DNA of 60,000 bases from positions 625,273 to 685,272 of the forward strand of contig NMRA01000051.1 in NCBI GenBank assembly GCA_002633005.1, given 5' to 3'. The translations under genes and the position numbers were made by a program. Source of the stretch: Phoronis australis. Taxonomy: Eukaryota > Phoronida > Phoronidae. The notes under the pieces were generated by a model. The model did no database searches. It was not told where the DNA came from and was given only the letters and a program-made list of their open reading frames with translations. Each line of letters begins with the position of its first letter. The stretch's first letter is position 1. This document shows, in pieces, positions 41,201-53,227 of this stretch.

Positions 41201-44200
41201 CTGTGTAAAAATGGGTCAGAAACATCGGTAGAGCTGATAGAAAAGGACGATTTAATGAATTCTTTCCAACTTCGTGGCATAAAGCATGCAGCGCTCATTT
41301 TGAGGGCGGCGAGAAAACGTACCTTGGAAACTGCCCTACAATATTTCCCCTGAAAGAAACAGCAACAAATACTCCACGGCGGAGGGTAGTGAAGAAAAAC
41401 TTGTTTTCGCTTGACCAGAACTAAGCCAATCTGAGCAATTTTGAGTATAATGCCACTGCACAATCATCTGTTCTGTCGACTCACTTAACGCACACTATGG
41501 ATTAACGCGCTAAGACAAAGTCCAGATCAATATTATTTATTTTCTACAAAATTGTAATTGCTATCAAACCTCGTTCTTAAATTACGATCAATTTTCAGAA
41601 AATTGTGCTGAAATTCCAGGGCGAAATCTCGCCGACAGATGCGAAGCTGTCTCGCAATCGTCGGTAGGGCAACTTAAATTCTTGCATTGTAACCAAAGAA
41701 ATTAACTGAAGTACTAAAGCAAAACGTGTTTTAATATTTAGCACTTGCTGGCCTCATCTGCTAAAAAACGCTCATTGAGTCGCCAGATGCGTGACCGTAG
41801 TGTAACAGCTATTTCCGGGAGATTCGGGGTGTAAGGGTATGAATGTGTTCACTATCAGTGGGTCATTTTGACTTTGAAAACACCAATTATGATTAATTAA
41901 ATAATTTCTCTTATAAATAATGCAAAATTTTGCTATGGTATTAGAAACTTCCGGAAATTAGGGTCAATATTTATTTCTTGCCGATGCTATGTTACCCGTT
42001 TCATGAATAGGTAGTTCCCGACTAAATATCTTGATGACAGCCGGTACATTATGTAGCGGGCGCTTCTTGGCCGCGTGCTAACACTGATCAAGTTTTTTTA
42101 TTAGTCTTCGATTCACGGTTTTCACGTGTACAAAGAAATTTGGATTCCTCTTGAGGAGGAAAAGATCTGTATCGGAAAGATACAATGCAATCCCGCTGAC
42201 AAGTACGATGCGTTTGTTTTCGAAGTCCTGACCATATTGGGACACGTTCCTTGCAAGAGCAGCAAAACTTCTGCGTTCTCTTTGAATCGCGGCATAAGTT
42301 TAAAGTGTAGTCACGGCTAAAAATAGTCAGCCAGCTAGCTGTATGAAGACTATCGTCAAAATACAGCTAGGTACCATGATTGTGTGCTAATCGTCCATAG
42401 ACCCCGAAATTCCACACAGCCAGGGTAGTTCTGCTCGTTACCTCGCCGTGAAACTTGTTTCAACATGTAAAGCTAAAGACTGGGCGGGATGCATGCAAAA
42501 TCTGGGAGTCAACCAACACTCACCTTGCCCGTTACAACCGTTTAAACCTAATCCCAGATTACCTTTTTCAAAAACAAAAACACATGTTTTGTGTGAACTT
42601 TTCGCCTCTGTGGCAGTGACCGCGATCTTAGTGGAAAATCAGACAGAACATTCTGGTTTCAGTCTGTTTGTCACTTACGGAAGCAAGTCTTTCGTGAAAA
42701 CATTTTATCGTAATGAAATCTCTTAAGAAATGGAAAACAAGATTATACATGACTGGAAAGTGGGTTGTGATACATGCACATTTATGTCTTGCTTGAAAAA
42801 AATTCTTTTACGCCCCTTTCTCAAAAGGAGTCTGTCAGTGGTGTTGCCAAAGTTGTCAACGCGTCTTAGAATAGCAAGACTTACCGAGCGATTTTCAACA
42901 CGTCATTGTTGACGCCATGGAAGTTCAGCCATCTTCATAAAACTGGGATTTTGAGTTAGGGGACCAAGGCAGAGCATTAGCCAGGATTTTGCCTGTCAGA
43001 CATTCGCACCCCCGAACATCCAAGTGGAATCTGGAAGAATTTTAGGGGGGGGGGGCATGGCCCCCTTGTCCCGTATTCAATCCGCCACTGTAAAGCATCA
43101 GTGAACAGACGAAGCAATGTGCATGAATAACTAGACGGGTTCTGTGCGTTGTCACGTTTGAAAGCAAAACTGAACTTGCCACATTCATCTACATATAAAT
43201 AAACGGCCATTATAAGTTTTCGTACTTACATTTGGCGGTGTACTAATTAAAAAAGACGTCAACATTAACAGTTGCGCGGACAAATTCAAATGTTTTCACG
43301 CGTTACTGTTTTACTCAAAAGACAGCACTACTGCTATAGACGAATACGACATCTGCTGAAAGGAATATTATCAGCACGAAGTGATTTTCTGATATCGGCT
43401 TCACTTCAGCGTTGAATCGAGCTTGCAACCCCTGCGGTCAAAGCCCGAACGCTGTGCTAGCGGTGTGAAACCCCACTCGATGAATACCAGGAAAAATAAT
43501 TTTAAGCGTTTCACCTGGTGAAGTTATCGGCCTTCAATTCAACGAATGTCAGGAAGACAACGGTGAGAATAGCTGACTTCCGAAATAACCGGCCATCCCT
43601 CCACTGAGACGGCGATCAGGATTGCGTTCAGTAACGCTAGGACCAACGCTAGGACACACGCTAGGACCTAGCTATATTCTATCCGAAGTCACGTGCTCTC
43701 ATTCAAAGTACACGGCAATATCTCACGTAATCCCGCGAAGTCTTGCTTTTTAGCGAGTTCCTAGCGTTACTGAACGAGAGGCCCGTCTTTGGTGGACTGA
43801 GGAGTTCAGCGCCACCTACAGATCCGATGTAATGCGGACAGGAGCTATCAGCTTACTGGTATAACCAGCGTTTTAACACCATTCCTGCAATTTTAATCCC
43901 AGCAAATTTCCACTAATGTGCTGTGGGATGTACTAATGCCTTGTGAAAAAAGTAAACCTTGGGAAATATGAATGGATGACTTTTGTGATCTCATACACTA
44001 CATGAGAGAGCGCCAATATCGCCCTGTTGGGGATTCGGAATAAAATCACAAAAACACCGTCAATGGGTTTTGTTGTTTCATGAATCTGGTCAACTTCAAG
44101 AAGTTTATCCCGTCCAGCAATAATTCCAAAACTGCGTTTTTGGCCGTAAAACTGATAATGCAATTTATAGTGATAAAAACGGACACGTTTTTGTGGTACC

Positions 44201-47200
44201 GCGAGGGGGGAGAGCCTTGACATTAAAGCGACCCGCAAATTATATTAATTTCTTCAACAGACAGACAAATAGTGGCGAACTACCGAAGCCCACGAGAAAC
44301 CAAAAGTTAGTGACAACCGAGAGATTGCGAAACTGGGAGAGTATCGGAAAAGCAGCACATCATGACGGGTGTTGACGGAGGGAGGGACGAAACAGATGTC
44401 GAGGCGGGTGTGTGCTCAAATTTTATTCGCATCCATCACTAAGAGACCTTCCAAGGCTGATGGCTAATTTTCATTTTTTGGATTTCTGATAGTACATCGG
44501 CGCCCCTCCTTGATTGACGCCTGGCTAACTGAACTACAAACCTACCCTGTCGATATGTTTAGTCATCTCGGGATTCTCTACGGGATCACCACTGCATGTG
44601 GCAGTGAACTTCCACAAGGCTTTAGTGTCGGGGTCCTCGAAGACTCTGAAACACGGGAAATTGATCAACATTGCCATTGAGGTTATCACCAAGCATACTT
44701 GTATTTTACTCTTAATATTAAGTTCTGCGCTTGTTTTATGTCACGAAACTATACATGCCGTTAGCAAAAAAAGACGAAATCCCTTGCTGTGGAATTTCCT
44801 CGCAAGAACACATCACGTAAAGTCTCTAGACGCGATCTTGACGGAGGTAAAATCGGGCCGTTAAGGTAGTTACATTGACATATAAGACGACGATGGTGAC
44901 AATGACGACAATGGTGTTGATGGTGACGAGGATGGGAACAGTAGTGGAAATGATGACTATTGCTGCCGTATACAGCATGTAGCAGTACTTCTACATTATT
45001 ATAGCCTTTCTTTCATTCTTCGACGTTGCCGTGCATATTATTCACGCAGTCGCTATTAAAGTAGTGAGCCTCTTTTAGGTTTAAAAAACAATGCGTTTGA
45101 GCCATAAATATAACGAGGCGAGCGAAAAAAAATCACGCTTTGCGCTGATATTAAGCGTAGAATGCATTGTTTTTAAAACCTAAGAAGAGGCTCACTTTTA
45201 AATGGCGACTATTTGAATGTTTGGGCATTGTGGTTATTCACAATCTGTTTCATGATCAATGTGGCCATTAAAGTCTTACAACAGAAACTTGGTCTTACAC
45301 TCCACTTCACGATTGCTGAACAATTGCTAACTCATCATGCAGTAATTAACTGATGTGACAAGCATGGTGACTGTCAACTCTCCTTTTTGACATACTGGTT
45401 TCACGACTAAGTATAAACGAGTAAACTACCGGACGGTGTGAAATTTCGTGGTCTACGGGAAATTAATACACAGCGGTTCCTAGATGTAGTTTGACGTTAC
45501 TCTTCATACAGCTGGCTGGCTGTGCATCATGGCTGCATGGTGACGATGAGGAGAAAGTCGATGAAAGGAATGGTGATCCTAATGATGATGGAGATGGTGA
45601 TGACGACCACTATTCTGAAAACTGACAGTATCGCAGAATTTGAATTTTAGAACATCGTATAGTTATGCTGCAAATTGTTGGATGGAGCTTGTGTATATAC
45701 GTGGATAATATCACCTTTCAGTTGAAAATTTGAAGAATGTAAATTGTTTATGTGAACTCAAAACACCTATTTGAAATGGCCGGGTTATCGGTCCACGTTT
45801 TCAGATGCATCTCAGTAAGTCTCAACTGAAAAAATTGCAGCAAATTTCCATGCCCTCGAAACTATTTTTGAACTGAGTTATCGGGACCTTTACACATACA
45901 ATGCGGTTTTAATGACCTCTTGGTGTACTGGAGAGATAACGAATGTAATACAGGACTGCCCCAGATCTAGTTATTGTTCCTAACACTAAGAATGCTTGCC
46001 ATTTTTGGACAGAGTAAGAAAGTGTGGATTTAATCACATTGACCTGTTTACGGATAGCACGAGACGTCATATACGCAAATTTGGGTTAGGGGTTATCCAT
46101 AGGAGCAACGCTAGTACATGTAAATACATTATTCGTAGAAATTATTTCATATTAATATTATTTCAAGCAGCCAAAAGTCCAGTTTATCATAGATGCGAGT
46201 CAACTGGTAACGTCTGCCCAAAATCCACTGCCAGCTTACCAAGCAGACGATCACCTCCGTGATATTTTTTGGATCCTTGATTGGATGACTCGTAAATCAC
46301 GATGCATTCCGTGAATTCAAATTTCAGTCTGCAGAAAGAAAATGGGAAATCCAGTCAAAATTTCATAATAAATTTACGAAAGGAAAATTGAAATATTCCC
46401 ATTTGTTCAATATTGTATTTTCAATGTGTAAAACGAAAATAGAACACCCGATTTCTGTTCAATATAATCCAGTACCAGTTTGCAAAATGAAAATTGAAAA
46501 TTCAGTACACCTCTGTTCCCTGTGTTTGCGATGTAAACTCAGATATCAAATTAATGCTCGTCATTGATTTTAATGATTTTTAAACAGTCGACATTCGAAA
46601 AGGGAATGCTAAACAGCCTGTCAGTGAAATCTCCCACTGACAGATATTTCGATCAAAACCTGATACTGACCTATAGAAAAGGCTACGTATGCCGCATTCG
46701 GGAAGTCAAAAACTGCTTAAGTGGCAGCGAATCTGCGACAACGATCAACAGTTATGATAAATATATATAATTGAATTAACCAGTGACAGTAGAGAGGTTA
46801 CGCAAACATACGTGTACGGTAACGTGTAGGCTAAGTGTAAAAGAGATTCCTTTTTAGAGAGCGGTACGTCATTACGCTCAGCGTTTATTATTTTCCCGGT
46901 GTGGGGACCCTGATCATTAGCCATGAATTTAGTCAGGGTAAAAAAACTTCGCTTAGAGTGCGGAAACAGTAAACTTTGTCCCATAATTCTTGAATTCTAT
47001 CCCATAATTTACCATTCCAACGTTTCCGACCAATCACATTTGCCGCCATTTTGCTAGGTTACGCCAATATACTGTACATGTACATGTAAGGTCTCGTGAT
47101 TGTGAATGGTCTTGAGTTGTCTCGCATTTTGTCGAAAGAAACTTGGTCCCGCGTAGCGCCTTCCTATATTTCGTGTTTGAACTTGTCCTAGTAGATTAAT

Positions 47201-48582
47201 ATGAATTCGTTATTTGTAAAGACATTGGAAAGTTGACAAAAGCATAACAAATTTTGTTACGATTACCTCCACGATGACAGACGTGACATACTAGAATCTT
47301 ATTCAAGATAATAACCTAACGCTGGCATCAGAGTAGGCACAAGGGGGCATCCTGGTACGAAGGCGGGTCAATGTTTTACATCTCCGGCAACCGATGGTGA
47401 ACGTGAACTACGGTATAATCCGTTAAAATCAAAAATCGAAAATCGGATTTTGAGCAAAAATCGGATTTTCGTTTTACAAGTAGCAAATGTGATATTGAAT
47501 AAAAGTTGGATCTCCATTTTCGTTTTGCACGGAATTTACGTGATTCTCATACCTCGATGCTCTGGGTTGCACAGGCGTCGATTTTCGCTATCGATAGAAA
47601 GGTCAATTCTAATAGGCTAAATATGTTTCAACTCACACTCTAAGGCATTAATATTTGAAAAGTTCCAAGAGGAATCATTTAATTTCCAAAAGGTTATCCA
47701 CTGGCATTTTGACTAGTGCTTGGCATATTGTGTGAAGAGTGAAGTGTTAGTTGACGCTGCAGTAAACCGTGTTCTGGTGGCAAAACATCAACTTTCTTCT
47801 TTGACTGAATTGAAATTGATCACAAGAAATTGTACAGAATTCCCCAGATGGCCACACTGCATTGGCGGCTGAAGTTATGTATATATACATGTAGGCCCGC
47901 TGTGACAAGCAATTTAACGAGCCTGGTCTCAAACAATAATGACACGCCAGTTCTGCTTAAGGCTGGAATTCAATTCTAACGAGTAAGAAACAATATGGTA
48001 CCGGTTTTATAACCACAAGTGACAAAAATTAAAAGTTGTTTCTTTAATAGAAAGTTTTTTAAACGGTTAAACCTCTTAAAATGTCAGGGACTCGCCTTCA
48101 CAGGTAACAAAAAGAAATAGGCTCGAGTAGCGATGCCACGTGAATAACACATAGAGTGAATAAAAAAGCGAAATGAGTTGTGAAACACTTCGCAAAACAC
48201 AAGAGTCAAGCTGCTGCCCGGAACGACAGTGCAAAACTTGTCACTTGCAGTGCTGTAGTGGGGCGTAGGCGCACGTAGGCGTAGCCAACCGCCTGTTGGC
48301 ATTTGAACGTAGCGCTTACGCACCGTAAGTTACGTTCATTGCTCATTGTGATACGATGGGTTTTGTTGCCTACTTTCCTCTAAATTTACCACTACAGCAC
48401 TGGTCACTTGATAAACATGATCTGTTTTTGAAGAGCAAGGTACTTGCTTTCTGCATAGTTTCTTCACACTTCCCGTAAATCACTTACTTGCGGAACATCA
48501 CCTTGCCATTGGCGTGCCTGTTCTTCTCAATAACACCCCACTGGCTTTTCACCAAGGACTTTTGTGCTGCAGATAAACCCAT
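38142..48582 (-). CDS. Neuroglobin-like globin, complete, 4 exons, 144 aa
   Basis: Exons 48488-48582, 44546-44645, 39702-39821 and 38142-38261 join in phases 2, 0 and 0 to 144 codons plus TAA. Landmarks: Trp15 (A12), Pro37 (C2), Phe45 (CD1), distal His62 (E7) in TKHID, proximal His94 (F8) in GSTHTGYG. The His-His spacing of 32 equals that of neuroglobin (64/96). Introns fall at B12.2, between E10 and E11 in phase 0 (E11.0), and at G7.0, the neuroglobin pattern. It should bind haem and is probably cytosolic. Length is normal for a single-domain globin. The ATG has A at -3 and G at +4. Exact subfamily (neuroglobin, globin X or a lineage-specific globin) needs a tree. Confidence 0.92.
38368..38998 (+). 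mobile_element. ~630-bp TIR element in globin intron 3
   Basis: Left end GCTACACTATATATGCTCGC and AGCCAGCACGCAGGTATC mirror the right end GATACCCGCGTGCTGGCT...TACATGTATATGTAGC. Arms are about 55 bp with mismatches and an indel. The interior has short ORFs only. Confidence 0.75.
39186..39391 (+). mobile_element. Foldback MITE in globin intron 3
   Basis: ACGTTTCGAGCGGAACGCTC and CCTGACACAGACTGC on the left mirror GCAGTCTGTGTCATGC and GAGCGTACCGCTCGAAACGT on the right. About 205 bp in total. Confidence 0.85.
39702..39821 (-). CDS. Globin exon 3 (helices E-F-G start, proximal His)
   Basis: Encodes IFSRITQVVSEIDDEGKMCA then TLKSTGSTHTGYGIQKKMYP. His94 is the proximal ligand. Acceptor TTTCTTTCAG, donor GTTTGT, phase 0/0. 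The frame stays open a little beyond the donor, but the splice is needed to reach helix G-H. Confidence 0.93.
41114..41424 (+). pseudogene. THAP domain fragment in globin intron 2
   Basis: Reads YTCCVPGCYNNS (C-x4-C start of THAP), then in another frame FPKDQELCK and WVRNIGR, and later SWHKACSAHFEGG, the C-x2-H end of the domain, with CPTIFPL, the AVPT/TIFP-like motif. An early TAG and a frameshift break it. It runs opposite to the globin gene. Either a dead THAP-type transposase or a processed pseudogene; no introns interrupt the domain. Confidence 0.75.
42318..42520 (-). repeat. Dispersed repeat AGCTAGCTGTATGAAGAC, inverted copy
   Basis: The reverse complement matches 55770-55925, sharing GGTAGTTCTGCTCGT, ACCTCGCC-TGAAACTTGT and CTGTATGAAGACT. 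A shorter relative is at 45430-45530 (ACTCTTCATACAGCTGGCTG). Type unknown. Confidence 0.7.
42943..43090 (-). mobile_element. Short G-tract MITE, inverted relative of 20632-20804
   Basis: Read on the minus strand it starts CAGTGGCGGATTGAATACGG, has a long C/G run, and shares AATTCTTCCAGATTCCA and TTGGTCCCCTAACTCAAAAT with the element at 20632. Located in globin intron 2. Confidence 0.75.
43625..43775 (+). mobile_element. MITE family GTTCAGTAACGC, copy 2
   Basis: Same inverted ends as 34129-34270 and shared AAGTCTTGCTTTTTAGCGAG interior in opposite arrangement. Located in globin intron 2. Confidence 0.9.
44546..44645 (-). CDS. Globin exon 2 (helix C, CD1, distal His)
   Basis: Encodes VFEDPDTKALWKFTATCSGD then PVENPEMTKHIDR. 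Pro at C2, Phe at CD1 and His at E7 are present. Acceptor TGTTTCAG, donor GTAGGT, ends in phase 0 just before E11. Confidence 0.93.
44880..44970 (+). repeat. Degenerate GAT/GAC trinucleotide repeat
   Basis: GACGACGATGGTGACAATGA and similar triplets; a relative lies at 45538-45610. Intronic low complexity. Confidence 0.8.
45048..45210 (+). mobile_element. Foldback MITE in globin intron 1
   Basis: AGTCGCTATTAAAGTAGTGA and GAGCCTCTTTTAGGTTTAAA mirror TTTAAAACCTAAGAAGAGGC and TTTAAATGGCGACT. Arms are about 46 bp around a ~70 bp loop. Confidence 0.85.
45211..48487 (-). other. Globin intron 1, distal part
   Basis: Low-complexity GAT repeat near 45540 and AAAATCGAAAATCGG-type stretches near 47430; no other feature recognised. 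Confidence 0.5.
48488..48582 (-). CDS. Globin exon 1 (helices A-B)
   Basis: Encodes MGLSAAQKSLVKSQWGVIEK then NRHANGKVMFRK. Helix A with the conserved Trp and helix B. Donor GTAAGT in phase 2 at B12. Gly2 with small residues after it is compatible with N-myristoylation, as reported for some globin X proteins. Confidence 0.92.
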
Positions 48583-48669
48583 TCTATTGACTCCTTTCCA
48601 ACCCTTATTTCTTCATGAAACTCAAGCAAATGTTCACCCGGACTGTATTTTTCTGACGTAGGACTGTGT

Positions 48670-48677
48670 TTTATATA
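48670..48677 (-). promoter_or_regulatory. TATA box of the globin gene
   Basis: TATATAAA on the minus strand, about 88 bases upstream of the globin ATG. It predicts a start near 48640 and a 5' leader of about 60 bases without another ATG in good context. Confidence 0.6.
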
Positions 48678-51600
48678 GGACCACCGTAATCGATGAATTC
48701 TAGGTAACTCGTGAGATCAAAAACCCAAGAACGATTCTCTGACTGGCTCGTAGAAGTCATGTGATGGAAAATTTCACGAGTGGAAATCGTAAACTACAGC
48801 GCATCACGTGTCTGACCAAAATGTGCGGTACGTGACGATTGCAGCGTGCTATGTTACTTTGGATACTTGCATGTAGGACCTTATCAACGAGCCTGTGCAT
48901 TTAGTAAACTGTCAAGAAATTTATACGTAAAAGTAAATATTTTCTGTAAGTAAAACTTGATTTTGGATCTATTATCAACCTGTTATTGATTGGGTCACGT
49001 GGCCATGTCTTCTTAGTAAAATTTCGCAAAAATGAAAGATACAATTTTAGCAAAACAACGGTATCAATAGCATGATCAATTTTTATTTGACGCAAATGAT
49101 GGGGAGAGATCTCAAAAACCGCTGCAACAGTTTTCCAAAATATCATTTCGTTTTAGTTTCATACAACTTATTTTTTTCATGGAAATCATAAAAATGCTAT
49201 TTCTGATAGCCCTAATGTAAAAGTGGAACATTATAAAAACAATGCCTCAGAACCATTTCGGAGCATAAAGCATTCTGAAAGTTTCATATAAATTCGATCA
49301 ATCATTTCTGATATTTCCAAAGTTAGCGAAATTTGACCATTTTCTATGGTCCTACGTGGATGTGTCATAAACAACTTAAGGCATACTAACAACACATAAA
49401 CTGATGTTGAGTGATGAATTGTGTGTCAGAATGACGCGATTTAGACCCGCAAATAGTAGCAGAAATGCACACTCACATCACATTTGTCAAAAATGTCCTG
49501 GTTCATTGAAACTTCCCTGTTTAGGTAACCACGAGGGCATTTTAGTACCTGGAACGTTTACAAAATTCTCTCTTTGGTTAAAATGTCTTTGTGCCGACAG
49601 CGGTTACCCCCAGTGTACGCTCCCAGTGTACTTTACATGGATTAGGATTGACCTGGTCATGAGCACTGCAATACGTGTACGTGCTTAGCATTTTAAAGAG
49701 CTCTGTAAAATGTACCATTTTTACTTCATCTTTTATTGCAACGTTTTGGTTTTATTTTAGTGGGTTCAAAACGTCCGAATGACGTTATAATAAACATGAC
49801 TGTAAGGATCTCAGGCAAGACTCACTGAATGCAACGGTATTTCTTGGGTTATTTGTACGGTAACAAGTTCACGACCTTAATAATGATCGTTACACGTTGA
49901 GCCCAAAGGTTCTCAGAAAGAAATCATGTGATCTATAAGCCATGACCTTTCATTTCAACGTAAGTTGAATTGTTTTGTTACTTTACAGACTCTTTTCATG
50001 GACTGGTGCTGAGCTAAACAAAATTCTACTAAAGTTGACAATTCATACCATTGTGGTTATGACTGATTGGCAAACATCTGTGGAAAAGTAACGACTTGCG
50101 TTACATCACATGTGATTTATATGTATATACAAATGTAAGGCTTTGTATTCGAGGTCCTTTAGTGTTCACCATACACTCCCACCAAGCACTGGAATCCAAT
50201 TGGGGATCCACCTTCCAAAATTTTCGAGTCTCATTTCAATATCATTGGGTTCGTGAAAACAATCCGGAAATCATTACACTAGGGCAGAATGATGTGCCAT
50301 GTACAGGGTGGACCTGCCATGTACAGGGTGGGCGTGCCATGTACAGGGTGGGCGAGAGGTAAGTAAGTGCTATAAGCCCAAATGAAAACACTGTCAAACT
50401 GCATAAAAGCCATTGTGACATATTCTCTGATACTTGATTAGAACTTTTCGTAAACATGAGATCGAAGTACTGTCTGTAAATATTTTTTCTTTTCTTGTTT
50501 GCTTTTTTGAAACCAGCTCGATCAAAACAAATGAATGTCACCTATAATGTTGAGCGGTATGGCCTTTGGGAAACTTGAGACACACACCCAGTTGTTTCCG
50601 TTACTGCTTCGAAGAGAAGTTCACCTTAACTAGGTAATATATTCGCTTTTTGACGATTTTTAATGATTAGATTGCTCCCAATATGGGCTCAACAACGTGA
50701 ACATTGTGTTTAGAGTTACATGAAACCAGTGCTTGGGAGGTTACATACTGAAGTTGATAGCAAAAGTTGAAAAAACGAAGATACCCAGAGTCGTCGAGTC
50801 GAGTAAAATGTGCAGTGTCAATGTTGTGAATGAAACTGAGTGATGTTATTGTGGTTGGAGAGACCCGTTTGTCACTTTTGGTCGTGGGTTCGATTACTAA
50901 GACTGCCTCTTGGCAGTTTTTAGACCACGACTGGACGTATAAAATCATCTGTGCGTTTTCACTACAATAAGAAAAGCCCCGTCTGTCGCCAGAGACCCTA
51001 GCCAGTTAGCTAGAAACTATGTAACAGAACCGGGTTTAACATAACTACGTGATTTAATCCAGTCCCACATTTTGTTTTCTTTTATCAGGAATCACACCAG
51101 TTTAATAGGCAACAAACTGAGGTCCTACAAATTTAATTGCTAAGAATAATTAAATATGTGCTGCATTTTAATGCTGAAAATAACACAGAATAAATTGTTT
51201 ATTAAATGGATCGCCGGCTTTTTGAAAACCAACACTAGTTTGCAGTTGTACTGATGACAACATATTGAATGTCATTGAAAACAACATTCTGCCTTCATGT
51301 TGAGGTCATGTTTGAAGTGTAATTTAAAATAACGCGGTTTATGTTTTCCAGCGTCACAAAATTGTGATATCTAAGCACGAGGACATTGTATTCAAGTTTG
51401 TGTGTCCATGCGCAGTGGTGGTGGTTATCCCGATTAATATCCTACGTTGTTCTCTATTTGTTTATGTGATTATTCTTAACTTATGGTATATTATAGCATC
51501 ATTGTTAACAATCATTAATTCTGAAATTGATTTTGTGGGTCATGTCGCATTTACTATGAAATGAAACGTCAGTTTCTGATTGCTAAACGATATTTGGAAT

Positions 51601-52257
51601 TCGAAATTCATCTCCCAATAATTTTCCATTTCGGCAAAGCATTATAGCAGGGCAAGCAATATTGCAAATTTGGCGGACGTGAAGACTGTCACAATTTACT
51701 GTAATAGACGAAGTACGCCAGGCCTCAATGTTGGACATGTGTGTCAAGGGTTTATACGACGTCAAACGCATGCCAAATTTCAAAAGCACTTAGGTCAAAA
51801 AAGCTCTCATTTAGTCTATTAGTTGGCTTAATACCTGTGCAATAAGTGTGATTTAAGCATGTCTATGACAAATTTCCTCCTAAGGGATGTCATGGCCATT
51901 TCACACGACAGTACCGCGTTCAGATACAAAAGGCAGATCAGACGATTAAAAAGAGCGTTCAAAAATACATCATGTCAACCGTTTCATGAGAAGTTAGCAT
52001 AACATTAGTCTGCAAACTGTCAGTCGCGTTCTAACATCACTATAAGAAGCCAGATCTGCCATCTGACTAGGGATCGTATGCATGGTTGGAAGACAGAACA
52101 GACGTCTGACGGGCGTTCACACAAGCATTTTTATGCAGCGGGTCAGACGTTAGATCTACTGCCCAACATATACGGAGTTCTCAAAAGCTCGCAACCAGTG
52201 AGTTTTGAAGAAACACATACGGTATTCAACAAAATTTGTTATCTTGGTAAATAGTTT
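48678..52257. other. Spacer right of the globin gene
   Basis: Three 20-bp tandem units at 50295; otherwise no gene or RNA recognised. 48950-49140 is loosely similar to 56220-56410 (CTCAAAAACC...GCAACAGTTTTC). Confidence 0.5.
50295..50354 (+). repeat. Three 20-bp tandem units
   Basis: TGCCATGTACAGGGTGG plus a variable triplet, three times. Units 2 and 3 differ by one base. Confidence 0.95.
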
Positions 52258-52262
52258 CGATA

Positions 52263-53227
52263 CATAGGCGGATATAGGGGGGGGGGGGGGGCAGGGGNNN
52301 NNNNNNNNNNNNNNNNNNNNNNNNNNNNNNNNNNNNNNNNNNNNNNNNNNNNNNNNNNNNNNNNNNNNNNNNNNNNNNNNNNNNNNNNNNNNNNNNNNNN
52401 NNNNNNNNNNNNNNNNNNNNNNNNNNNNNNGGGGGGCTCAGATCCAATTTCAAGCGTCAAATTCCGAACACGGCGCAATCGTAACGGAACTATGGCTAAG
52501 TATAGGCTCTCCCGCGATACCTCAGGCGACCGTTTCCGTCGTCTGCTCCACTGTGCAATGAGGAAAATTACTTCATTTTTTAAAGAAAATGGAATCTTTG
52601 TGGTGATGAAAAAACAGAATCTGCTGGTAAGATGTCAATTTTAATCGAAGCCTTAGTGAATCACTCAGAAACTCATAATTCTCTCTTTGTCAAACCTTAC
52701 CTTAAGACGATTTCCCAAGCAATCGCGTCATTATTACCAACACAAAAAACGGATTTGGTCTTTTGGGCATTTGAAGACTATTTTAAATACGACAAATTTG
52801 CACAAAATATAAAACATGTAATGAGCATTACGAAAAAAGGTTTCGCGCGTAAACGCTGTGGACCATAAACAAATAGGTCTTTTAGTAACAAAGTTTCAGT
52901 TTTAAAATCGTGGAGGTGTAGTGGTGAAGCACGCGCACTCTATCCGCCAGGTCGCGAGTTTGAGTCAGTGGCGCTTGCACTTTTTCCTGTTTGACACTTT
53001 CTCCGATTTTTTTGCCTTTTTTCTTAGATAATACTTCGGGAATGAAGGAAAATGCTTGATTTTTAGAGGAAAAAAAAGAAAAAATTCCTGGGCGGAAGGG
53101 GGGGTTTGCAAACCCCCCTCCCGACCTCCCCCCATTTGGTGCTATGCGCATCTACAATCGTGCTTTGAGCAAATGTTTACAGACAAAATGTTGGGCCCTC
53201 CCTTGTGATATCCTAGATCCGCCACTG
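52263..53227 (-). mobile_element. CAGTGGCGGAT repeat, full unit in inverted orientation, with assembly gap
   Basis: The reverse complement matches 29984-30946 throughout, including the tRNA-like stretch (52915-52975). It is flanked by CGATA on both sides (52258-52262 and 53228-53232), a 5-bp target duplication. The G-rich end contains the 133-base N run. Confidence 0.9.
52298..52430. other. Assembly gap (133 N)
   Basis: The run of N lies within the G/C-homopolymer end of a repeat copy, a likely cause of the gap. Confidence 1.

Noticed and set aside
50830-50950. tRNA-like B box GGTTCGATTAC on the plus strand
   Set aside because: No convincing A box at the right distance and no cloverleaf stems.
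52226-52478. ORFs across the N run
   Set aside because: They consist of unknown bases and homopolymer translation.
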